A program made the position numbers and the translations under genes. The notes under the pieces were generated by a model, which worked only from the letters and a program-made list of their open reading frames with translations, did no database searches and was not told where the DNA came from. Source: JANNGZ01 sp031404155 (GTDB taxonomy: Bacteria; Pseudomonadota; Gammaproteobacteria; Burkholderiales; Burkholderiaceae_C). Taken from it: a DNA stretch of 16,246 nucleotides. This document shows positions 6,802-13,878 of the stretch, one piece after another. Numbering within the stretch: position 1 is the first letter of the stretch; the number at the start of each line of letters is the position of its first letter. The stretch lies in NCBI GenBank assembly GCA_031404155.1, contig JANNGZ010000029.1, positions 1-16,246 of the forward strand. Reading direction: 5' to 3'.

Positions 6802-7464
6802 ATGAACCACGACATCGCCAAGCTGCGCAAGAGCTACGAACGGGCCGAGCTCGACGAAACGGCCTCGGACCCCGACCCGCGCCTGCAGTTCGAGCGCTGG
6901 CTGCGGGAGGCGCTGGACGGCCAACTCCCCGAGCCGAGCGCCATGACCCTGGCCACGGTGGGCGAAGACAGCCACCCTTCGACCCGCGTGGTGCTGCTCA
7001 AGGGCTGCGACGAACGTGGCCTGGTCTGGTTCAGCAACTACCAAAGCCGCAAGGGCCGCGAACTTGCGCTGCACCCCTTCGCGGCCTTGCAGTTCCATTG
7101 GGTCGAGCTCGAGCGTGTGGTGCGCATCGAAGGCCGCGTCGAGCATGTCAGCGCGGCCGAGTCCGACGCCTACTACGCCACACGGCCGCTGGACTCGCGC
7201 ATCGGCGCCTGGGCCTCGCCGCAGAGCGAGGTGATCGGATCGCGCAGCACGCTGGTCGCCGCCGCCGCGAAATACGCTGCCCGCTTTGCGCTCAACCCAC
7301 CGCGCCCGCCACACTGGGGCGGCTTTCGGCTGGCGCCGGAACGCTGGGAGTTCTGGCAAGGGCGCAAGTCGCGGCTGCACGACCGCTTGCGGTATCGACT
7401 GCAAAGCGGGCGCGAAAGCGGGCGCGAGAACGACACCTGGGTCCGCGAGCGGCTCGCGCCGTAG
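6802..7464 (+). CDS. pdxH: Pyridoxamine/pyridoxine 5'-phosphate oxidase
   Basis: A 220-residue FMN enzyme oxidising pyridoxamine- or pyridoxine-phosphate to pyridoxal 5'-phosphate, the last step of vitamin B6 synthesis and salvage. Length matches E. coli PdxH (218). Family landmarks in order: 'LRKSYERAELDE', 'DPRLQFERWLREAL', 'PSTRVVLLKGCDERGLVWFS', 'NYQSRKGRELA', 'ALQFHWVELERVVRIEGRVE', 'SRIGAWASPQS', 'PPHWGGFRLAPERWEFWQGR', and a C-terminal Trp followed by 'VRERLAP'. The ATG at 6802 is preceded by a possible -10, TATGCT (6791-6796), only 5 bases upstream. No Shine-Dalgarno sequence or convincing -35 is seen. Appears monocistronic. Confidence 0.96.
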   Translation: MNHDIAKLRKSYERAELDETASDPDPRLQFERWLREALDGQLPEPSAMTLATVGEDSHPSTRVVLLKGCDERGLVWFSNYQSRKGRELALHPFAALQFHWVELERVVRIEGRVEHVSAAESDAYYATRPLDSRIGAWASPQSEVIGSRSTLVAAAAKYAARFALNPPRPPHWGGFRLAPERWEFWQGRKSRLHDRLRYRLQSGRESGRENDTWVRERLAP

Positions 7465-7470
7465 ACCCAA

Positions 7471-7491
7471 GCGCGCGTTCAACTCGCGCGC
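7471..7491. terminator. Hairpin between convergent pdxH and histidine kinase gene
   Basis: A perfect 7-bp stem GCGCGCG (7471-7477) and CGCGCGC (7485-7491), with a 7-base loop, sits 6 bases after the pdxH stop in the 75-bp convergent gap. No T-tract follows, so it is only a candidate terminator. Confidence 0.4.
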
Positions 7492-7539
7492 GACGGTAGC
7501 GAATGCGGCCCAAGCGCACCCGCGCGGTCGGCTGGCCTG

Positions 7540-10059
7540 TCAGCTCGGCTGCACCGAAACGATCAGCGCATCGATACCGGCCAGGAAGCGGTTGAAATCG
7601 ATCGGCTTGGTCCAGTAGTCGTCGCAGCCCCGTGCCAGCGCCAGCTTCACGTCGTCGGGCATCGCATTGGCCGACAACGCCACCACGCGGCAGCGCGAAA
7701 GCGAAGGCTCGGCGCGCAGCCGCTCGAGCACTTCCAGGCCGTGGAGGTCGGGCAGTTGCAGGTCGAGCAGCACCACGTCGGGCTGCTCACGCAGCACCAG
7801 CTCGATGCCGCTGCGGCCGTCGACCGCCTCGAACAAGGCCACGCCAGGGCGCAAGGAGAGAATCTCGCGCACCAGCATCATGTTGATCGCGTTGTCTTCG
7901 ATGCACACCACCCGCAGCGCAGCGTCTAGCGCGGAGCGGGCGCTCGGCCGGTTCGGGTCGACCGCGGGTGACAGCGCTGGCATCGCCGCGTCGTCGAGCC
8001 AGACGGTGAACTCGCTGCCGCGGCCCGGCTCGCTGGTGACCTCGATCTCGCCGTCCATGCGCTGAAGCAGGCGCCTGACCAGCGTGAGACCGATGCCGCT
8101 GCCGCCTTCGCCGCCGGGCTTGCCGGCCAGGCGCTCGAAGGGTTCGAAGAGGCGCACCAGCTCGGCCGGCTTCAGGCCGCGCCCGCTGTCGCGAACCACG
8201 ATCGAGCGCCGCGGCGACTCGCCGTCGCCGGCAACCAGGCCGGTCTCGAAGGACACCCAGCCGCCGCGGCGGTTGTAGCGGATCGCGTTGGACAGCAGGT
8301 GGTCCAGCACCTCCGCCAGCCGGGTCGGATCGGCCGCGAGCGCACCCCACAGCGGGGCGTCGCCGACCCGAAGCTCAACACCGCGTTTTGCCGCCAGCGC
8401 GGCCATGCGCCCGCAGGCGGCACGCAGCATCGTGTCGATGGCCACCGGCTCACGCAGCACCGGCCGCGACTCGGTGTCGACGCGCGCGAGGTCGAGCACC
8501 TTGTCGATCATCACCAGCAGCTGCTGGCCCGCCACCTGAATGCGCGTCAGCCGCTCGCGTTGCCACGCACTCGGCACCTGTTGCCGGTCTTCCAGCAGGA
8601 TGTGGGCAAAGCCGAGCACACCGTTGAGCGGGGTGCGCAATTCGTGGCTCATGCGGGCCATGAATTCCGACTTGTTGCGGCTGGCCTGCTCGGCGCTTTC
8701 CATCGCCTGGCGCAAGGCCTCGGCTTCGCGGCGCTCGGTGACGTCGAAGTTCACGCCCGACATCTGGATGGCCCGGCCGCGTTCGTCGCGCACCACCTGG
8801 CCGCGCGAGGCGATCCAGTGCACGCTGTCGTCGGGCCAGCGCACCCGCCATTCCTTGACATAGGGCTGCCCCGACTCGATATGGCGCCGGGCCTGCGCCA
8901 GCATCTCGGCGCGGTCGCGGCGGTCCATCGTGAGGGTGGCCAGCTTGGCGATCGGGCGCGGGTCGCTCGGGTCCAGGCCGCGCAGCCGGTACATCGCGGC
9001 GTTCCAGTAGGTCGGCACACCGTCAAGGCCGCGCTCCCACAAACCGATGCCTGCCGCGTCCATGGCACGCTGCATGCGCTCGCGTTCGCGCGCGAGCCGG
9101 AGCTCGGCTTCGCGGCGCTGCGTCACGTCGAGCAGGATGCCAAAGCTCCGGCGCCTGCCGTCGCGCAGCTCGCGCTCGGTCCAGCTGGTGACCCAGCGCA
9201 CCGTGCCGGCGTCGCCGCGAATGCGGAACTCGTCGCCCCGTGGGGGCGCGTCCCCGGCTTCACTCTCGCGGATCACGCGCGAAACATGTTCCCGGTCCAG
9301 CGGATGTACATAGCGCTCGAGCCACTCGGCACGGGTCGGCACGCCGGCCGACGCCGGCCGTTCGTGCAGGCGGAACATCTGCTCGTCCCAACCGGCCAAT
9401 TCGTTATCGCCGCCGCGGCTCCAGCGTCCGAGACCGGCGATCTCGCCGATACGGCGCATCTGCTCGCGCAGTTCCTGCACCAGGCGGCGCGCGCCATCGT
9501 TTTCGCCGTCCGGCGAGGGGACAACCTGCTCATCGAGAGACCTGTCCGCAGCATTGGCATTGGCATTGGCATTGGCGTCGGCGTCGGCGTCGGCGTTGGC
9601 TTTCGTGTTCGTGTTCGTGTTCGTGTGCGTGTCGGCATCGGCGTTGGCAGCGGCGTTCGCAGCGGCGGTGGCGCGCGCTGGCGTATTGGGCTCGCCGGAC
9701 GACGAAGAGCTCGTCGCTACGGAAGGTGTATCCGTGCTCGGCGGCGAGGGCACCTCGCCAACAGACGCCAGCGGCACACTGCGCTGCACGTCGATCCAGA
9801 GCAAGGCACCGTCGCCCGACTGGACCCGGCGGCCGAGCACGATGACCTGGCCGCCGTCGTCCAGCGCGACATGCCAGCGCCCGTCACGCTTGCCGGTTGC
9901 GAACACCGCCGCGACCAGCTTGCGCCATTGGTTCGGGCCGAACCGCAACCCGGCGCCCCACCGGCGAGCCGGCGGATTGACTTCGAACTGGAGCGACGCC
10001 GACGCGCCGCGCCAAACGCGCAGCGCTGCGTGGGGTGCTTCGCGCCAGTGGTTGTCCAT
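7540..10059 (-). CDS. Soluble hybrid sensor histidine kinase with PAS domains and receiver
   Basis: An 839-residue signalling protein. Residues 1-~103 form a compact, unrecognised N-terminal domain ('LQFEVNPPARRWGAGLRFG'). Residues ~104-180 are a low-complexity linker rich in Ala with Asn, Asp and Thr. Two PAS/PAC modules follow (about 205-318 and 328-445; 'DVTQRREAE' and 'DVTERREAE' mark their ends). The HisKA domain has phospho-acceptor His472 in 'SHELRTPLNG'. The HATPase domain has N-box Asn591, 'DSGRGL' 624-629 and 'GGSGIGL' 652-658. The C-terminal receiver (about 715-835) has Asp722, phospho-acceptor Asp766, Ser796 and Lys818. No membrane segment or signal peptide is visible, so it should sense in the cytoplasm. 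All catalytic residues are present. No cognate regulator adjoins it. The ATG at 10059 lacks a clear Shine-Dalgarno sequence. Confidence 0.93.
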   Translation of the reverse strand: MDNHWREAPHAALRVWRGASASLQFEVNPPARRWGAGLRFGPNQWRKLVAAVFATGKRDGRWHVALDDGGQVIVLGRRVQSGDGALLWIDVQRSVPLASVGEVPSPPSTDTPSVATSSSSSGEPNTPARATAAANAAANADADTHTNTNTNTKANADADADANANANANAADRSLDEQVVPSPDGENDGARRLVQELREQMRRIGEIAGLGRWSRGGDNELAGWDEQMFRLHERPASAGVPTRAEWLERYVHPLDREHVSRVIRESEAGDAPPRGDEFRIRGDAGTVRWVTSWTERELRDGRRRSFGILLDVTQRREAELRLARERERMQRAMDAAGIGLWERGLDGVPTYWNAAMYRLRGLDPSDPRPIAKLATLTMDRRDRAEMLAQARRHIESGQPYVKEWRVRWPDDSVHWIASRGQVVRDERGRAIQMSGVNFDVTERREAEALRQAMESAEQASRNKSEFMARMSHELRTPLNGVLGFAHILLEDRQQVPSAWQRERLTRIQVAGQQLLVMIDKVLDLARVDTESRPVLREPVAIDTMLRAACGRMAALAAKRGVELRVGDAPLWGALAADPTRLAEVLDHLLSNAIRYNRRGGWVSFETGLVAGDGESPRRSIVVRDSGRGLKPAELVRLFEPFERLAGKPGGEGGSGIGLTLVRRLLQRMDGEIEVTSEPGRGSEFTVWLDDAAMPALSPAVDPNRPSARSALDAALRVVCIEDNAINMMLVREILSLRPGVALFEAVDGRSGIELVLREQPDVVLLDLQLPDLHGLEVLERLRAEPSLSRCRVVALSANAMPDDVKLALARGCDDYWTKPIDFNRFLAGIDALIVSVQPS
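9551..9670. repeat. Tandem hexanucleotide repeats inside the histidine kinase gene
   Basis: Read on the plus strand there are four copies of GCATTG (9551-9574), three of GCGTCG (9575-9592), GCGTTG, GCTTTC, three of GTGTTC (9605-9622), then degenerate units to 9670. On the coding strand these give Asn-Ala, Asp-Ala and Asn-Thr dipeptide runs at about residues 130-170. Because the unit is six bases, copy-number change would alter linker length without shifting the frame. Confidence 0.9.
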
Positions 10060-10217
10060 GCTTGGAGGCTCGGCCCGGGAACGAGTTGTTCGAGCGAATC
10101 AGTGTAGCCACGCAGTAGCCGCGCCCGGAGCGTCGCGGGCCGTTCAGTGCCCAGGTAACGCGATGTACCGCACGCTGCCCGCGGGTGCAGTGCGCAAACG
10201 GCAACAAGGGCGCTGAA

Positions 10218-10247
10218 GCGCGCCGGTCCCTGCGCGGGTTGGCGCGC
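10218..10247 (-). terminator. Hairpin downstream of the ABC/DUF3299 operon
   Basis: A 7-bp stem GCGCGCC (10218-10224) and GGCGCGC (10241-10247) with a 16-base loop lies 17 bases after the DUF3299 stop on the minus strand. No T-tract is present. The arms are identical to those of the hairpin at 2551-2568. The rest of the 205-bp gap (10060-10264) shows nothing recognisable apart from a small adjoining hairpin at 10210-10221. Confidence 0.4.
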
Positions 10248-10264
10248 GTGTCCGCGGGCGCCGC

Positions 10265-10858
10265 TCAGTTCGCCGGCATGGCGTCGCTGACGCGGTAGAA
10301 CAGACCGTAGGGGTCGTCCAGCAGCACCGACAACCGGCCCTCCACCACCACCGGGTCGAGCGTGTACTTCACCGGGGTACGGCTGCGCACCTCGACCAGC
10401 CCCTCGGGCCCCGCGGGCACACAGAAGCTGCAACTGGTAGGCACCGCGGAGAGCAGGAAGTGGCGTTGCTTTTCGCCCGGCTCCAGCGGCAGCATGAACC
10501 CTTGCACTTTGACCGTGGTGCGGTCGAGTGCCTTCACCGGCGCCGGAAAGGTCGGCACGATCTTCTTGTTCTCGACCTTGGTCGTGACCGCCGACAGCAG
10601 GGTCCAGGCCAACACACCCTCCTTGTTCTGCAAGGGCTTGAAGGCGCTGCGCGGGTCGTGATAGCCGGCACCCTGCCCGATCGTGGGTGCAGGCGGCGTG
10701 GCCGGTGCCGTATTGGGCGTGGCCGCCGGCGCCGTAACCTGCGCGGGCGCGCTGGTGTGCGGCACGATCGCTGAGCCGGTCTGCGGGCCGGTCTGCCCCA
10801 TCACGCCGGCCCCGTACACCGCCAGGCCCAGGGCCAAGAATCTGAATTCAATCTTCAT
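10265..10858 (-). CDS. DUF3299 domain-containing exported protein
   Basis: A 197-residue protein beginning at ATG 10858. A short basic start and hydrophobic stretch (residues ~5-20) look like a signal peptide or N-terminal anchor. Residues ~25-62 are a Pro/Ala/Thr-rich linker. The conserved domain follows from 'GVLAWTLL' (81-88), with 'VKVQGFMLPL' (116-125), 'HFLLSAVPTSCSFCVPAGPE' (133-152), whose CxxC (Cys143, Cys146) is the family hallmark, and a C-terminal 'YRVSDAMPAN'. The function of DUF3299 is unknown. It is often found with an FtsX-like ABC transporter, as here, and in some bacteria with zinc-regulated genes (recalled association). It is probably last in an operon with the permease and ATPase; its start is overlapped by a possible 35-codon small ORF. 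Confidence 0.85.
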   Translation of the reverse strand: MKIEFRFLALGLAVYGAGVMGQTGPQTGSAIVPHTSAPAQVTAPAATPNTAPATPPAPTIGQGAGYHDPRSAFKPLQNKEGVLAWTLLSAVTTKVENKKIVPTFPAPVKALDRTTVKVQGFMLPLEPGEKQRHFLLSAVPTSCSFCVPAGPEGLVEVRSRTPVKYTLDPVVVEGRLSVLLDDPYGLFYRVSDAMPAN

Positions 10859-10955
10859 GTTTCATCCCAACTTGCGTACCGCTGGCCAGACCCTCACGGG
10901 CCGCCCGGTAATCCTTCGCACAGACCTCGTCGTCTTCATCGAACCGCGCCTTCAT
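10848..10955 (-). CDS. Possible 35-residue acidic small protein
   Basis: A small open frame fills the gap between the permease and the DUF3299 gene. Its ATG (10955-10953) overlaps the permease TGA as ATGA, and its TGA (10850-10848) lies inside the first codons of the DUF3299 gene. The product is charged: 'MKARFDEDDEVCAKDY' with one Cys, ending 'GMKHED'. Start and stop coupling to both neighbours is how real operon genes are spaced. However, it has no Shine-Dalgarno sequence of its own, is very short and matches no family known to me. It could equally be chance. Confidence 0.3.
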   Translation of the reverse strand: MKARFDEDDEVCAKDYRAAREGLASGTQVGMKHED

Positions 10956-12154
10956 CGTGCCGACTGCATCAGCCGCGTCGGGTCGATCATCACCGCTCGC
11001 CAGGCCGGGCGCAACGCCGCCAACAGCGCCAGCAGCAGCACGAAGCCGACCGCGAGCGTCTCGGCCCTCGAAAACCAGGCACCGCTCACCGCCAACGAGC
11101 GCTGAGACGCCAGCACCCAGCCTAACAAATGGGCGGCGCCATGGCCGAGCAGGAGACCGGCGGCGACGCCGAGAAGCGCCAGCCAAAGAGCCTCGGCGAG
11201 CACCAGCGCGGCCACGCGCGACGGCGGCGCGCCGAGCATGCGCAGCATCGCCAGGTCGCCTTCGCGCTCGCGTACCGCATGCGACAGGGCGACGAACACC
11301 GACAGCCCCGCGGCGAGCAGCATCACCAGCGCCATGCCGCGCAGCACCTCGCTGCCCACACCCACCATGCGCAGCAGGCGCGCCGATTCCAGCGCCGGCG
11401 CCGCCGCCTGCAGCGCCGGCATGGCGTTGACCCAGCGCGGCAGGCTCGCCGCGGCCAGCGGCGTGCGGTAGCGCAGCAGCAGCAGCGTGACTTCGCGCTC
11501 GGCGTGCGCAAGCTCCTTGCCCCCGCTGTCGGCCGCCTCCCTTTCATGCACCTGCCAGACCGACTCGGTGGCGGTGAGCACCAGCCGGTCGAGCACGCAG
11601 GCGCAGCGCGCGAGCAGGCCGACGACGCGGTACGGCAACTCGCCATGCGCTTCGCCTTCGTGGCCCAGGCCGTGCACGCCCGCAAAGCTGGCACCGAGCG
11701 CGAGCCCGCTGTCACGCTGCACCTCGGCACCCAGCACCGCCTCGAGCGGCGCTTGCCAGGCCCGCCCGCCGGCGAGCACCGCGCCGTACAGCGCGAGGTA
11801 GTCCGGTGTGGTGCCGACGATGCGAAAGCCCTTCAGGCTGTCGCCAAGGGACAGCGGCACCACACGCTCGACCATCGGATGCGCGGCCAGGGTTTGCTGT
11901 GCCGCCAACGGAATGTTGGCGCTCGGCGCATCGAGATGAAAAACGCCGGCCAGGATGAGCTGCAGCGGGCTGCCCTTGGCGCCGACCACCAGGTCGATAC
12001 CGGCCAGGTCCCGCTGCACCGCCTGTTCGACCTGCTCGCCGACCAGCAGCACAAAGCTCATCGCACCGATGCCCAAGGCCAGCAGCGTGAGGTTGAGCAG
12101 CGCCACCAGCGGGCGTGCCCAGAGGTAGGACCAGGCGAGTGCGATCAGCCTCAC
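10952..12154 (-). CDS. FtsX-like ABC transporter permease
   Basis: A 400-residue permease with the MacB/FtsX layout. There is one N-terminal membrane helix (about 16-38), a large ~230-residue extracytoplasmic domain, and three C-terminal helices (about 271-291, 315-337 and 365-382), with 'VREREGDLAMLRMLGAPPSR' between the second and third. The periplasmic domain holds a His/Glu-rich stretch, 'HGLGHEGEAH' (161-170), and 'LDRLVLTATESVWQVHE', typical of the subgroup that accompanies DUF3299 proteins. Such transporters often use ATP to drive work in the periplasm or lipoprotein movement rather than import. The ATG at 12154 overlaps the ATPase stop (ATGA). The substrate is unknown. Confidence 0.92.
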   Translation of the reverse strand: MRLIALAWSYLWARPLVALLNLTLLALGIGAMSFVLLVGEQVEQAVQRDLAGIDLVVGAKGSPLQLILAGVFHLDAPSANIPLAAQQTLAAHPMVERVVPLSLGDSLKGFRIVGTTPDYLALYGAVLAGGRAWQAPLEAVLGAEVQRDSGLALGASFAGVHGLGHEGEAHGELPYRVVGLLARCACVLDRLVLTATESVWQVHEREAADSGGKELAHAEREVTLLLLRYRTPLAAASLPRWVNAMPALQAAAPALESARLLRMVGVGSEVLRGMALVMLLAAGLSVFVALSHAVREREGDLAMLRMLGAPPSRVAALVLAEALWLALLGVAAGLLLGHGAAHLLGWVLASQRSLAVSGAWFSRAETLAVGFVLLLALLAALRPAWRAVMIDPTRLMQSAR

Positions 12155-12804
12155 CGCACGGCCCCGTTACCGGCGAGCCGCAACACCGCGGCAGCGGCGA
12201 GCGCATCACGCACACGCGCGTCGTGCGTGGCCACGACCAGCGTCGCGCCGGCCTCTCGGGCACTGCGTTGCAGCAGCGCAAGCACCGCGGCGGTGCTGCC
12301 GTCGTCGAGGTTCGCGCTCGGCTCGTCGGCGAGCAGCAGGCGCGGCCGGCGCAGCAGCGCACGCGCCATCGCCACCCGTTGCGCCTGGCCCAGGCTCAGC
12401 TCGTGTGGGCGGCGCTGCGCCAGCCCATGCAGCCCCAGTTCGGCAAGCAAGCTGTCGATGCGCGCGCCATCCACGGCCGCGCCGGCCGCGATGAAGGGCA
12501 GCTCCAGGTTGCGCCGCACGCTCAAGGATTCGCTCAGGTGCAGCCGCTGCGGCATGAACCCGAGCGTCGCACCGCGCCAGCGGTCGCGCTCGGCGCGGGT
12601 CATGCGCGCGGGCTCTTCGCCCGCCACCTGCAAACGCCCCGCGCTCGGTGTCAGCAGCGCCGCGACCAGCGCAAGCAGGGTCGACTTGCCGCTGCCCGAC
12701 GGCCCGGTGAGCAGCAGCGCGCCGCCCTGCGCCAGATCGAGGTCGGGAAATGCCAGCGTCGCGCCCGTGCCCCAATCAAACCGCAAGCCTTGCAGCGCGA
12801 GCAC
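12151..12804 (-). CDS. ABC transporter ATP-binding protein (LolD/MacB-type)
   Basis: A 217-residue ATPase with Walker A GPSGSGKST (34-42), Q-loop Gln86 ('FMPQRLHL'), signature LSLGQAQR (136-143), Walker B 'RLLLADEP' (155-162) and H-loop His194. Size and motifs fit the LolD/MacB group that pairs with FtsX-like permeases. The start is a GTG at 12804, just before the conserved 'LALQGLRFDWG'. No clear Shine-Dalgarno sequence is seen. The gene lies 60 bp after msrA on the same strand and overlaps the permease start by 4 bp. Confidence 0.93.
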   Translation of the reverse strand: MLALQGLRFDWGTGATLAFPDLDLAQGGALLLTGPSGSGKSTLLALVAALLTPSAGRLQVAGEEPARMTRAERDRWRGATLGFMPQRLHLSESLSVRRNLELPFIAAGAAVDGARIDSLLAELGLHGLAQRRPHELSLGQAQRVAMARALLRRPRLLLADEPSANLDDGSTAAVLALLQRSAREAGATLVVATHDARVRDALAAAAVLRLAGNGAVR

Positions 12805-12864
12805 GTGGCGGCGGGCAGGCAGGCGGTGCGATGAGGCGACGACACGGCGCGGCAGCGGCGCCGC

Positions 12865-13413
12865 TCAGGCCTTCACGCGGGCCGAGAAGGTCTTGCGGAA
12901 TTTCGCCACCTTGGGTGCCACCACCGCCGCGCAATAGCCCTGCCCCGGATGGTTCGCGAAGTAGCGCTGGTGGTAATGCTCGGCGCGCGAATAGTTGGCC
13001 AGCGGCGTCACCTCGGTCACGACGCGCCCGCCGCAGGCCGCGTTCACCTCGGCGAGCACTTCGCGCACCACCGGCTCCTGCTGCGGCCGTTCGAGGTAGA
13101 TGCCCGAGCGGTACTGGGTGCCGACATCGTTGCCCTGGCGGTTCAGCGTCGTCGGGTCGTGAATCGTGAAGAAAATTTCCAGCACCTCGCGCAGTGGGAT
13201 GCGCGCGGCATCGAAGGTCACCCGCACCACCTCGGCGTGGCCGGTTTCACCCGAGCACACCTGCTCGTAGCTGGGCTGGTGGACATGGCCGTTGCAGTAG
13301 CCCGACTCGACCGCGAGCACGCCGTCGACAAGCTCGTACACCGCTTCGACACACCAGAAGCAGCCACCGCCCAGGGTGATGGTGTCGGGCTGCGCAGCGA
13401 GGTTTGGATTCAT
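12865..13413 (-). CDS. msrA: Peptide-methionine (S)-S-oxide reductase
   Basis: A 182-residue enzyme that repairs methionine-S-sulfoxide in proteins and free methionine with thioredoxin. The signature 'TLGGGCFWCVEAVY' places the catalytic Cys at residue 18. It continues with 'VESGYCNGH', 'YEQVCSGETGHAEVVRV' and 'FFTIHDPTTLNRQGNDVGTQ'. The C-terminal 'HPGQGYCAAVV' holds the resolving Cys. The ATG at 13413 is chosen for its strong Shine-Dalgarno sequence (AGGAG at 13424-13420). The frame is open further upstream to 13545, but that part has no family resemblance. A strong hairpin lies 2 bases upstream of the Shine-Dalgarno. Confidence 0.96.
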   Translation of the reverse strand: MNPNLAAQPDTITLGGGCFWCVEAVYELVDGVLAVESGYCNGHVHQPSYEQVCSGETGHAEVVRVTFDAARIPLREVLEIFFTIHDPTTLNRQGNDVGTQYRSGIYLERPQQEPVVREVLAEVNAACGGRVVTEVTPLANYSRAEHYHQRYFANHPGQGYCAAVVAPKVAKFRKTFSARVKA

Positions 13414-13426
13414 GGTGTTCTCCTGC

Positions 13427-13453
13427 GGTTCGGTCGCGGATGCGAGCCGAACC
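13427..13453 (-). promoter_or_regulatory. Hairpin in the msrA leader next to the Shine-Dalgarno
   Basis: An inverted repeat pairs GGTTCGG (13427-13433) and TCGC (13434-13437) with GCGA (13442-13445) and CCGAACC (13447-13453). This gives an 11-bp stem with one bulged base and a GGAT loop. In the msrA transcript it ends 2 bases before AGGAG, where it could affect ribosome access. It could also be a terminator remnant of the upstream cytochrome operon, but no T-tract follows. Confidence 0.4.
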
Positions 13454-13551
13454 TGACGGTGAACCTTAACCGAAACCTCGACGCGCGGCCCACGCCGAAG
13501 TGGACCCGCGCAACAAGTTCGCGGTCGCGCAGCGGCGCCCGGCACACCCGC

Positions 13552-13878
13552 TCAGGGCACGGGCTTGACCTCGACCTTGAGCGACGCGAACCAGGCCGAG
13601 AGATCGTCGATGTCGGCATCGCTGAGCGGTTTGGCCATCACCGCCATCACCTCGTGGGCGCGTTTGCCGCCGCGGTATGCACGCAGCTGCGCCGCGAGGT
13701 AAATGGCCGGCTGCCCCGCGAGGTGCGGGGTGTCCGGCGCGCTGGCCAGGCCGGTCGGCCCATGGCAGACGGCGCAGGCCAGGGCCTTGCGCCGCCCGGC
13801 CGCTGGGTCCGCGGCCTGCGCCGCAGCCGTGCCGGTGAGCGCGGCGGCAAGCAGGCCTGCGAGAACGGGAAGGATCAC
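13552..13878 (-). CDS. Small periplasmic c-type cytochrome
   Basis: A 108-residue cytochrome c. The GTG at 13878 overlaps the dehydrogenase stop (GTGA), and the protein begins with a clear signal peptide (residues 1-~22, 'LPVLAGLLAAALTGTAAAQA'). The haem-binding motif is CAVCH (Cys35, Cys38, His39). 'HEVMAVMAKPLSDADIDDLS' supplies the distal Met, most likely Met78. Together with 'LAGQPAIYLAAQLRAYRGG' this fits single-haem class I cytochromes of the c4/c5 type. It is translationally coupled to the upstream PQQ-type dehydrogenase, so it is its likely electron acceptor; this is inferred from context. Confidence 0.92.
   Translation of the reverse strand: MILPVLAGLLAAALTGTAAAQAADPAAGRRKALACAVCHGPTGLASAPDTPHLAGQPAIYLAAQLRAYRGGKRAHEVMAVMAKPLSDADIDDLSAWFASLKVEVKPVP

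Noticed and set aside
9554..10216. Long plus-strand open frame opposite the histidine kinase, with hydrophobic repeats (Ala-Leu, Phe-Val)
   Set aside because: It is produced by the hexamer repeats and high GC on the opposite strand. The minus-strand kinase has all expected motifs, while this frame has no family resemblance after the repeat.
11129..12937. 602-codon plus-strand open frame opposite the ABC permease and ATPase
   Set aside because: Antisense shadow; the translation is Arg/Gln/His-rich with no motif, while the minus strand holds Walker and signature motifs.
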